Of a stretch of 64,000 nucleotides of DNA, positions 34,804 to 41,713 are shown in pieces. Origin of the DNA: Cupriavidus sp. (GTDB taxonomy: Bacteria > Pseudomonadota > Gammaproteobacteria > Burkholderiales > Burkholderiaceae). The stretch lies in the NCBI GenBank assembly GCA_031180665.1, contig JAPSLP010000006.1:124001-188000 (forward strand). The letters run 5' to 3'. The position numbers and the translations under genes were made by a program. Within the stretch, counting starts at the first letter, position 1. Each line of letters starts with the position of its first letter. The notes below the pieces were generated by a model that did no database searches, was not told the DNA's origin, and was given only the letters and a program-made list of their open reading frames with translations.

Positions 34804-34819
34804 AACCAAACGTTCGGTT
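34804..34819. promoter_or_regulatory. 16-bp near-palindrome upstream of the epimerase operon
   Basis: AACCAAACGTTCGGTT is a near-perfect dyad (one mismatched pair) of the AACCGAACGTT type bound by many TetR-family repressors. It lies 28 bp before the epimerase ATG, a position that would block transcription. The regulator is unknown. Confidence 0.4.
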
Positions 34820-34881
34820 GTGCAGACAACATAGCCACTAGTACCGCATGACACTGTTGCCTTGGCCTCATAAGGCGGGGC

Positions 34882-34986
34882 ATGGCTTCGATTTCCCTGC
34901 CGCCAGAGCCGATGGCCGTTGCGCAGCGTTTCCGCGCAGAACTTGCCGAAGCGGGGATACGCGGCTGCGCAGCGCGCGGGATCTAG
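34882..34986 (+). CDS. Possible small protein (34 residues)
   Basis: A short frame starts at ATG 34882 after an AAGGCGGGG ribosome-like site and encodes a basic, Ala/Arg-rich peptide containing MAVAQRFRAELAEAGIRG. It lies in a 277-bp gap between two minus-strand operons. There is no homology I can name; it could be a true small protein or chance. The rest of the gap holds only the operator-like site at 34804. Confidence 0.25.
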   Translation: MASISLPPEPMAVAQRFRAELAEAGIRGCAARGI

Positions 34987-35053
34987 CTGGCCGATCCCGA
35001 CCAGGCGGGGGATCGGCGGCCTCGTAAGTTCCAGCGATGGCGGCGCAAGCCGG

Positions 35054-36001
35054 CTACAGGGGTAACTGCATCGCCCGTCGCCGCTGCTCCTGTACCTTCA
35101 GCACCACCATGTATTCGTAGATCGATACCAGCACGCAGTAATGAAATCCGGCCTTCCCGTCGATGAAGCCGAACTTCAACAGGTACAGGTACAGAAAGCG
35201 CGCCACCGGCCGCATCGGCAGGCGGAACGACAGCTCCTTCAGCGCTCGCCGGCGCGCCGGCGGATCGGAGGCCAACAGCGAGGAAAAGCGGAACTTGTCC
35301 TCGTCCAGACTGCGGATGGTCTCCAGCGCCTCCCCCATCGAATATTTGTTGTGCTTGTCGAACCAGGCGTCGAAGCCCTTGTTGAAGCTGTAGTGCAGGA
35401 AATGATGGCGCAGGAAGCCGACCGACCCGTCGACCACCGGCGCCGGATTGACCAGCCGCTCCCAGCGGACCTTGTCCGGCTGGAAGAAGCGCAGTACCCA
35501 GATCGGATAGCCGCCGGCGAAGCGGATCCATTTGCCGAGAAAGTAGTTCTTATAGCGGACGCGGTAGGCGACATGCGCCGACGTGCCATCGCCCGGCACC
35601 TCGTCGGCGATCCCGCGCAGTTCGGCCGCCAGCTCCGGGCTGACCACCTCGTCCGCATCGGAGTAGTAGACCCACCTGTGCTTGAAGTCGATGTTCTCGT
35701 TGGCCCAGTTCTGATGGGCCGACCAGTTGTCGAACTTGCGCTGGAAGACGCGCGCGCCGTGGCGCCGCGCGATCTCCAGCGTCTGGTCGGTGCTGTACGA
35801 GTCGAGCACGACGACGTCGTCGGACCACGACACGGACTCCAGGCATCGCGCGAGGTTCTTCTCCTCGTTCAGCGTCAGGATCAGCACCGAGACCTTGGCG
35901 GTCTTGCACGGCACGGCATGCGTGCCGTCGGTGGCGGCCTGCGGCGTGTCGGCGCGCGCCACCGGCTGCGCGGGCAAGGTACGGGCCAGCGGCGCGGTCA
36001 T
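35054..36001 (-). CDS. Glycosyltransferase family 2, WaaE/KdtX-like
   Basis: The 315-residue GT-A enzyme has a non-conserved lead of about 35 residues and then VSVLILTLNEEKNLARCLES, VVVLDSYSTDQTLEIARRHG and the metal site VYYSDADEVVSPEL. The pattern WSAHQNWANENIDFKHRW is typical of WaaE-type glucosyltransferases. The C-terminus has two amphipathic or membrane-near segments (FLYLYLLKFGFIDGKAGF). It would add glucose or a similar sugar at the membrane. Its ATG overlaps the deacetylase stop by 4 bp and it ends the GT4-deacetylase-GT2 operon. Confidence 0.86.
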   Translation of the reverse strand: MTAPLARTLPAQPVARADTPQAATDGTHAVPCKTAKVSVLILTLNEEKNLARCLESVSWSDDVVVLDSYSTDQTLEIARRHGARVFQRKFDNWSAHQNWANENIDFKHRWVYYSDADEVVSPELAAELRGIADEVPGDGTSAHVAYRVRYKNYFLGKWIRFAGGYPIWVLRFFQPDKVRWERLVNPAPVVDGSVGFLRHHFLHYSFNKGFDAWFDKHNKYSMGEALETIRSLDEDKFRFSSLLASDPPARRRALKELSFRLPMRPVARFLYLYLLKFGFIDGKAGFHYCVLVSIYEYMVVLKVQEQRRRAMQLPL

Positions 36002-36759
36002 TGGCCGTACCTCCGCAGCGCGATGCCGGCGCGCTGCAGCGCCGTGCGCAGCTCGGCGGCACTGACCAGCGGTTCGGTTTCGCAACGCCGCCACGGCTCG
36101 GCGTAACCGGGATGGACCGAGATCTCGGTGATGCCCTCGCGCAGCAGTTCCGGCAGCCGCGCGGCCCAGTCGGTGTTGTCCTGGTTGATGGCGCCGTAGT
36201 AATGGGTATGGCGCAGCCCGTTGAAGTAGCGCTGGCAATAATTGTTCATCACCGCCTGGCGCGGATTGGCGGTGAAATAGAAGTTCTGCGGCCGCCGTAC
36301 CCATTCGAGGCCGGCGCGTTCGAGTTCGGTGCGCAATGCGCTGATCACGATCGGGAACTTGTGCAGATGGCCATGGCTGTCGACATGGGTCACGTTGACG
36401 CCGTTGTCGCGCAGCTCTTCGAGCTGGACGCGAAACTCGCGCGCGATATCTTCCTCCGACAGCATCCAGGCCAGCGCGCGCACGCGTTGGCGGTGGCTGG
36501 CGCGAAAGCGCCCGTCGCGCGTGCACAGCGACGAGGGCCGGCCGGCATGCGGCAGATGGCCGTCCACCATGTTGAAATGCAGGCCGAACGAGAAGCGCCC
36601 GCGGTTGCGGCGGGCGTAGTCGTAAGCCTGATGCGACGCCGGCCGGCCGGTCATGATGGTGGCGCTGGTCAGCAGCCCGGCCTCGAAGCAGGCAATGGTG
36701 GCGTCGCAGGTATCGGCATCCCAGCCGAAATCGTCGGCATTGAGGATCAGTTCTCGCAT
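35998..36759 (-). CDS. ChbG/HpnK-type (YdjC) carbohydrate deacetylase
   Basis: The 253-residue protein has the YdjC metal site LILNADDFGWDADTCDATI (two Asp) and THVDSHGHLHKFP (His residues). ITEISVHPGY carries a further metal or substrate ligand. ChbG removes an acetyl group from chito-oligosaccharides and HpnK acts on an acetylated hopanoid sugar. Here it sits between two glycosyltransferases and probably deacetylates an N-acetylated sugar of the repeat unit, giving a free amino group. The start at 36759 is set by GGGAG; a TTG six codons upstream is possible. It is 21 bp after the GT4 stop. Confidence 0.85.
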   Translation of the reverse strand: MRELILNADDFGWDADTCDATIACFEAGLLTSATIMTGRPASHQAYDYARRNRGRFSFGLHFNMVDGHLPHAGRPSSLCTRDGRFRASHRQRVRALAWMLSEEDIAREFRVQLEELRDNGVNVTHVDSHGHLHKFPIVISALRTELERAGLEWVRRPQNFYFTANPRQAVMNNYCQRYFNGLRHTHYYGAINQDNTDWAARLPELLREGITEISVHPGYAEPWRRCETEPLVSAAELRTALQRAGIALRRYGQ

Positions 36760-36780
36760 CTGAAGTCTCCCGGTCAACCG

Positions 36781-37986
36781 CTAAGGGGCCGCATGCGAAA
36801 GCGCCGGTCCCGAATCGCGGTCGGCCGGCGGCGCGCCATCGGCGCGGCCCTGAATGATGTCGAGCAGGCGTTGTCCCACCTGCCTGCTCTGGAAGCGACG
36901 CGCGAACGAGGCCGGCGCGGCGGCGCGCATGCGCGCGCGCGTGGCCGCGTCGGCGGCCAGCCATTCGCGCAGCCCCTGTTCGGTGCCCTCGACCGTGTCG
37001 GTGCGCACGATGCCCGCGCCGTCGGCCTCGATCTCGCGCCAGATATTGACCTTGTCGGAGATCAGCACCGGCACGCCGCAACCGAGCGCCTCGACCACGG
37101 CCACGCCGAAGTTCTCCTGGTGCGACGGCAGGCAGAACACTTCGGCGGCATGGAAGGCGCCCCACTTCTGCGGACCGGACAGCATGCCGGTCCATACCAC
37201 GCGCGGGGCGATGCCGACCCGTTCGGCCAGCATCTCCAGTTCCTCGCACAGCGTCGGCGTGCCCGGCCCTGCGATCACCAGCTGCAGGTCCGGATCGACG
37301 TTGGCCACGCGGGCGAAGGCCTCGATCAGCAGATCGCAGCCCTTCTTCTCGTGGATCCGTCCGAAGAACAGCACGATGCGCTTGCCCACGGTCTGCGGAA
37401 AGGCGGCGTGGAAGGCCGCGCGCAGCGTGCCATCGTCGGCGGGCGGCTGCGCGGTGCCATAGGAGGCAATGCGTTCGGTGCAGCGGTACCCGGGAAACGA
37501 CAGGCGAGCGCGCCGGCGCTCTTCGTCGCAGGTGAACAGCACCGCGGTGGCATGACGCAGCGCGCGGCGCTCGAACAACAGCCAGTACACCAGCTTCTTC
37601 AGATGCTTGAGCGGGTAGCGGGCCTTGAACCACGGATCCAGCATGCCGTGGGTGAACACGTAATACGGCACCTTGCCGCGCAGGACCCGCAGCGCCGCCA
37701 GGCTGTGGAACTGCCAGAGACCCTCGATGATGACCGCGTCGTAGCGCGCGCCGTGCTCCCGCAACCAGGGCAGCAGGCGCGGGTTGTAGGTGTAGATGCC
37801 CTTGGACGGCCCCAGCGCGATCACGTTGAGCTCGCTCTCGCGTACCCAGGGCGCATCCGGATCGTCGCCACACACGACATCGACATGCACGCCACGTTCG
37901 ACCAGCGGCATGCGCAACTGGCGCAGGCCTTCGATCGGGCCGCCGCCGGCCGGGTTGATTGTCGCGATGATGTGAAGAAGCTTCAT
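36781..37986 (-). CDS. Glycosyltransferase family 4
   Basis: The 401-residue GT-B enzyme begins MKLLHIIATINPAGGGPIEG. The donor domain shows VLFFGRIHEKKGCDLLIEAF and the EX7E region LPSHQENFGVAVVEALGCGV (two Glu seven apart). PSKGIYTYNPRLLPWL is typical of transferases in WcaC/WbaZ-like capsule loci. It is first in a three-gene operon with the YdjC-type deacetylase and the GT2. Its 5' region is a long (845 bp) gap that holds twin palindromes and may be a control region for both this operon and the LuxR gene. Confidence 0.88.
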   Translation of the reverse strand: MKLLHIIATINPAGGGPIEGLRQLRMPLVERGVHVDVVCGDDPDAPWVRESELNVIALGPSKGIYTYNPRLLPWLREHGARYDAVIIEGLWQFHSLAALRVLRGKVPYYVFTHGMLDPWFKARYPLKHLKKLVYWLLFERRALRHATAVLFTCDEERRRARLSFPGYRCTERIASYGTAQPPADDGTLRAAFHAAFPQTVGKRIVLFFGRIHEKKGCDLLIEAFARVANVDPDLQLVIAGPGTPTLCEELEMLAERVGIAPRVVWTGMLSGPQKWGAFHAAEVFCLPSHQENFGVAVVEALGCGVPVLISDKVNIWREIEADGAGIVRTDTVEGTEQGLREWLAADAATRARMRAAAPASFARRFQSRQVGQRLLDIIQGRADGAPPADRDSGPALSHAAP

Positions 37987-38831
37987 GGCCCTGACCGTAT
38001 CGGCATGCAGCAAGATGGGATGGCGCAGCACGGCGAACATGCCGCGCCAAGACGCGCCGTGCTGGCGGGCGGCGCTCCGTGCCACAAAGCGTAGGCAGCG
38101 CGATGGGCAAGCTCTGTTCGTTGGCGCACCCAATGGAGGGCCGCGGCGCGGCGCGCGGACGGCCTCGGCCCGTCCCGATGGGCGCCGATCGGAGGGTGGA
38201 AGGAGGGGGAAGGCAGGGTGGAGGGAAGGACGAAGTGCCCTGCCTTGCGGCCATCATCCTGATGGTGGAGAACCCACTCATCCATTTGGCGGGCCTCCCC
38301 TTTGCGGGGCCCCGTCCGAGTGCGTCGCGCCATTCACGGTGGGATGTGGGGCCGCTGTTTCAGCGCTGTATCGGCGGGCCGCGCCGGGCTTGGCCTACTG
38401 CGATGGCGACGGCATCGGCGATGACACGAGTTTCAATGCTGAAACATTATCGAATGAGCGTTGTTTCATTATTGAAACTCTAATGAGCGCATTTATTCTC
38501 ACCCATTTGGGGAGGCGGGAAACGCTTATGGATCAAGGGTTACCGGATTATGAAAAGTGGGGGTAATCCCATCCTTCCAGGCCCCCGGGAGGTGACTTGA
38601 TTTCGACTGACTCAACCCATAAGATGCCCTAAACGGATTAAAGATAAATGTTTTGGGGTGGGAATCAGGGTCGGCTATCGGGGCCGGCGCACCACAGTGG
38701 CCTGGTGATGCCGAGACCGACAGACGGGGGAAGGCCTGAGCCGCTTCGCCGGGAAGTTGCCAGCGATGAGGCAATTGCATTCACCAGTGTATTTACCTGT
38801 TTTCCACCCACAGATACGGGGGAAAAAGAAC
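37987..38831. other. Long divergent control region between GT operon and luxR-like gene
   Basis: This gap of 845 bp has no credible gene. GC falls from 38400 onward. It holds two perfect 16-bp palindromes (38430-38445 and 38463-38478). A pyrimidine/purine-rich stem (gggggtaatcccatccttccaggccccc, about 38563-38590) and an AT-rich stretch (38635-38655) lie further on. The luxR-like ATG is preceded by ggggg-aaaaag and the sequence tattta at 38788. I could not define promoters. Confidence 0.5.
38430..38478. promoter_or_regulatory. Twin palindromes GTTTCA-N4-TGAAAC, 33 bp apart
   Basis: GTTTCAATGCTGAAAC (38430-38445) and GTTTCATTATTGAAAC (38463-38478) have identical 6-bp arms and different 4-bp centres. 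Their centres are 33 bp apart, about three helical turns, so both would face the same side of the DNA. This is the form of a cooperative activator or repressor site. No other copy was noticed in the window. Confidence 0.6.
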
Positions 38832-39767
38832 ATGAATGCACTGTTGATTGAAAGCCATCCCTTGCTCCGGCTGGGCCTGCACCAGATGCTGGAGCGCATC
38901 GAGGGAATCGATCAGGTCATCGCGATCGATCCCGCCGATGTCTCTCTTCTCGACGGCACCGACGGCGATACCGACCTGATGGTGTTCGGCATGCCGCAGG
39001 ATGTCGACGCCGGTTGGCAACTGTTGACCCAGGTCCGCCGCGTGCTCAATGCCCAGCGCGTGCTGCTGCTCTCCGATATGGTCCCATTGCAGGTTCCGGC
39101 CGCCGCCATGGCGCAGGGCGTCTGCGGCTGCCTGCCGAAGTCCGCCTCGCTCGCCGTGCTGGAAGCGGCCATCCGGCTGGCGATGGTGGGCGGCTATTTC
39201 GTGCGCGGCAACGGTGCCGCCGGCACGCTGTCATCCTCGCTGCCAGGTGCCGGCTATGGCGGTCCGGTGGTCGCGCCGGCCTCGCTCGGCGGGCGAGCGG
39301 CGATCGCCGGTACCGCCACCGTGGCGCCGCATCCGGCGATGCCGGCGTCCTCGCGCAGCGGCATCGTGCCGCCGCACGCCGCCGCCGCCGCGCCGCGTCC
39401 CGTACCGGTGGACACCGGCAGCGCGGAAGCGACCTACTACGACGAAGCCGAAATGCTGCAGATCACGCCGCGGCAGTACGAGGTGCTGGTGCTGCTGGCG
39501 CGCGGCCATCCGATCAAGACCGTCAGCCGCATGCTCAATATCTCGGTGGCCACGGTCAAGAGCCACGCCTGCACGCTGTACCAGCGGCTGAAAGTACGCA
39601 ACAAGGGCGAGGCCGTCTACACCGCGCTGCAACGCGGAGCCAAGCTCGAATGGGTCAACGGCGACGGCGCGGCGCCGGTGGCGTCGGTCACGCGGATGCC
39701 GCGTCCGGCGAACGAACGCGCGGAGATTACCGAACTGCCGCTGCAGGCCGGAGGCGGCATGCGCTGA
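38832..39767 (+). CDS. LuxR-type regulator with degenerate receiver domain (A)
   Basis: The 311-residue protein has a receiver-like domain (1-118), an Ala/Pro/Gly-rich linker (125-205) and a LuxR HTH (211-270: ITPRQYEVLVLLARGHPIKT, SVATVKSHACTLYQRLKVRN). The receiver keeps the fold and Lys103 (CLPKSAS). The acidic pair is reduced to Glu-Ser (LLIESHPLLRLG), and the phospho-acceptor position in DLMVFGMPQ has no Asp, so normal phosphorylation is unlikely. The HTH is nearly identical to that of the regulator at 60236. It precedes wza-wzb-wzc, from which a strong terminator separates it. It probably controls the polysaccharide locus. Confidence 0.86.
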   Translation: MNALLIESHPLLRLGLHQMLERIEGIDQVIAIDPADVSLLDGTDGDTDLMVFGMPQDVDAGWQLLTQVRRVLNAQRVLLLSDMVPLQVPAAAMAQGVCGCLPKSASLAVLEAAIRLAMVGGYFVRGNGAAGTLSSSLPGAGYGGPVVAPASLGGRAAIAGTATVAPHPAMPASSRSGIVPPHAAAAAPRPVPVDTGSAEATYYDEAEMLQITPRQYEVLVLLARGHPIKTVSRMLNISVATVKSHACTLYQRLKVRNKGEAVYTALQRGAKLEWVNGDGAAPVASVTRMPRPANERAEITELPLQAGGGMR

Positions 39768-39792
39768 CGCTGGGCGGGGGTTCGAACGAAGG

Positions 39793-39820
39793 CGGGCCGG
39801 ATTCTCCGGCCCGTTTTTTT
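39793..39820 (+). terminator. Rho-independent terminator after luxR-like gene A
   Basis: A perfect 8-bp stem (cgggccgg / ccggcccg), a 5-base loop and seven T residues. It ends the regulator transcript and implies that wza has its own promoter in 39821-40057. Confidence 0.88.
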
Positions 39821-39861
39821 CGCCATGCGCACGCCTGTGCGAGTTTGAACGCTGGCCGCCT

Positions 39862-39879
39862 TCTCCCGCCTGCGGGAGA
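39862..39879. repeat. Short palindrome tctcccgc-ct-gcgggaga
   Basis: An 8-bp perfect inverted repeat followed by ggggttgg lies in the wza leader. Elements of this form are widely repeated in beta- and gammaproteobacterial genomes; no second copy is seen here. Confidence 0.4.
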
Positions 39880-40057
39880 GGGGTTGGAGGATAGGGCAAA
39901 CGCGCGCGGCAGCCCCTTGCTGTGCCCTCCCGATCCACACCGCATCAAATGTGTGACAACGCACCGATACCCAGTGCCTCGGCGGACACGATGGCAGCAT
40001 CCGGGGGACATGGCCGTTCGCGTGTCCATGTGCAAGTCGCAGTGGGGGGAGGTTGCC

Positions 40058-41239
40058 ATGAAAGCATTGGAACAGCATCAGCAACGCGGTCCACGCAGTG
40101 TGCGCCGCGGTCGGGGATTGGCGGGACTGGCCGCCGCCGGGGCGGTGGGAGCAGCGGCGCTGCTGGCCGGCTGCGCCAGTTCGCCAGGCATGTACTTCGA
40201 CAAGCAGGCGCCGGTCTCCGCGATCGGCCCCGATGCGGTGCCCAAGATCACGCCGATCACGATGGACCTGGTGCGCGAACTGCGCAACAACTCGCGGCGC
40301 GACAACGAGAACGTCGAGGAACTGTTCGCCGCGCCGCAGCCGTATCGGGTCGGCCCGGGCGACATCATCTCGGTGGTGGTATGGGACCACCCCGAGCTGG
40401 TCTTCCCGACCCAGACCTACAGCATCGGCCAGGCCTACGAGTTGCCCAGCACCGGCGGCAGCCCCAACGTACCCGGCTATGTGGTCAGCCCGCACGGCGA
40501 CATCCAGTTCCCCTATGCCGGCGTGATGAAGGTTGGCGGCAAGACCGCCAATGAGGTGCGCGACCTGATCGCCAAGGCGCTCTCGCGCGTGGTGCGCGAT
40601 CCGCAGATGACGGTGCGCGTGCTCGCCTTCCGCAGCCAGCGCGTCTATGTCGACGGCGAGGTCAAGACGCCCGGCATGCTGCCGATCGACGACGCGCCGA
40701 TGACGCTGGTCGAGGCGCTGAACCGCGCCGGCGGCGTGCTGACGCAGACCGGCGACAGCAGCCGCATCCGCGTCACGCGCGGCGAACGCAGTTGGTACAT
40801 CAACATGCCGGCGCTGCTTGCCAAGGGTGTCGATCCATCGCGCATCCTGCTGCGCAACGGCGACATCGTGCGCGTCGAACAGCGCGAGGACAGCAAGGTA
40901 TTCGTGACCGGCGAAGTGCTGCGGCCCACCGCGCTGCTGATGCGCAACGGGCGCATGACGCTGAACGAGGCGCTCGGCGATGCCGGCGGCGTGAATCCGA
41001 GCTCGGCCAGCGCCGACCAGATCTACGTCATCCGCAAGACCACCGCCGGAGAAGAACCGAAGGTGTTCCACCTCGACGGCAGTTCCCCGGTGGCCCTGGC
41101 CATCGCGGAAGGATTCGAGCTCGAGCCGAAGGACGTCGTCTACGTCGATGCGCGTGAACTGGTGCGCTGGAGCCGCGTCATCAACCTGCTGATCCCGTCG
41201 ACCCAGCCGGTGATCGGCACGGCCGGCGTGGTCCGATAG
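40058..41239 (+). CDS. wza: Outer-membrane polysaccharide export lipoprotein
   Basis: The 393-residue Wza homologue has a lipoprotein signal (hydrophobic run ending LLAGC, Cys39). The polysaccharide-export (PES) domain follows: YRVGPGDIISVVVWDHPEL, YVVSPHGDIQFPYAGVMKV. Two SLBB domains come next (RVYVDGEVKTPGMLPIDD and KVFVTGEVLRPTALLMRNG). The C-terminal amphipathic helix needed for the outer-membrane barrel may be VRWSRVINLLIPSTQPVI. It forms the octameric exit channel for the polymer together with Wzc. A very strong GGGGGAGG site precedes the ATG. It is first in the wza-wzb-wzc operon. Confidence 0.92.
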   Translation: MKALEQHQQRGPRSVRRGRGLAGLAAAGAVGAAALLAGCASSPGMYFDKQAPVSAIGPDAVPKITPITMDLVRELRNNSRRDNENVEELFAAPQPYRVGPGDIISVVVWDHPELVFPTQTYSIGQAYELPSTGGSPNVPGYVVSPHGDIQFPYAGVMKVGGKTANEVRDLIAKALSRVVRDPQMTVRVLAFRSQRVYVDGEVKTPGMLPIDDAPMTLVEALNRAGGVLTQTGDSSRIRVTRGERSWYINMPALLAKGVDPSRILLRNGDIVRVEQREDSKVFVTGEVLRPTALLMRNGRMTLNEALGDAGGVNPSSASADQIYVIRKTTAGEEPKVFHLDGSSPVALAIAEGFELEPKDVVYVDARELVRWSRVINLLIPSTQPVIGTAGVVR

Positions 41240-41248
41240 GCGGGCGCG

Positions 41249-41713
41249 ATGATCCGAACCATATTGGTGGTCTGCATCGGCAATACCTGTCGCAGTCCGA
41301 TGGCGGAAGCCCTGCTGCGGCAGGCGCTGCCAACGTGCGAGGTGGCCTCCGCCGGACTGGCTCCGCCGGTCGGCGCGGCGGCGCATCCGTGTGCGATCGC
41401 GCTGATGGCCACCGAAGGGCTGGAACTGCGCGGGCATCGCGCCCGCCTCGTCGATGCGCAACTGGTGGACTGGGCCGATCTGGTGCTGGTGATGGACCTC
41501 GAGCAGCGCGACGAGGTCGAGCGCCGGTTTCCGGACGCACGCGGCCGCGTCTATCGCATCTGCGAGTTCATCGCGGCCGATGTGCCCGATCCCTTCGGCG
41601 GCTCGCACAGCATGTTCGCCATCGCACTCGGCTTGATCAAGACGGGCATCGAATCCTGGTCGGTACGCATACGAGCCATTGCGCCGGCCGAATGTCACGG
41701 GGAGGCATCATGA
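41249..41713 (+). CDS. wzb: Low-molecular-weight protein-tyrosine phosphatase
   Basis: The 154-residue enzyme has the P-loop VVCIGNTCRSPMAEALLR, with nucleophile Cys9 and Arg15, and the general acid in VPDPFGGS (DPF). It removes phosphate from the Tyr tail of the neighbouring BY-kinase and so controls polymer length and export. It starts 9 bp after the wza stop. Its own stop overlaps the wzc ATG by 4 bp. Confidence 0.92.
   Translation: MIRTILVVCIGNTCRSPMAEALLRQALPTCEVASAGLAPPVGAAAHPCAIALMATEGLELRGHRARLVDAQLVDWADLVLVMDLEQRDEVERRFPDARGRVYRICEFIAADVPDPFGGSHSMFAIALGLIKTGIESWSVRIRAIAPAECHGEAS

Noticed and set aside
38430..38445. FNR or Crp box
   Set aside because: FNR sites are TTGAT-N4-ATCAA and Crp sites TGTGA-N6-TCACA; the arms GTTTCA/TGAAAC do not match.
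38430..38478. CRISPR-like repeat pair
   Set aside because: Only two 16-bp dyads with 17 bp between them and no array or cas genes; it fits an operator.
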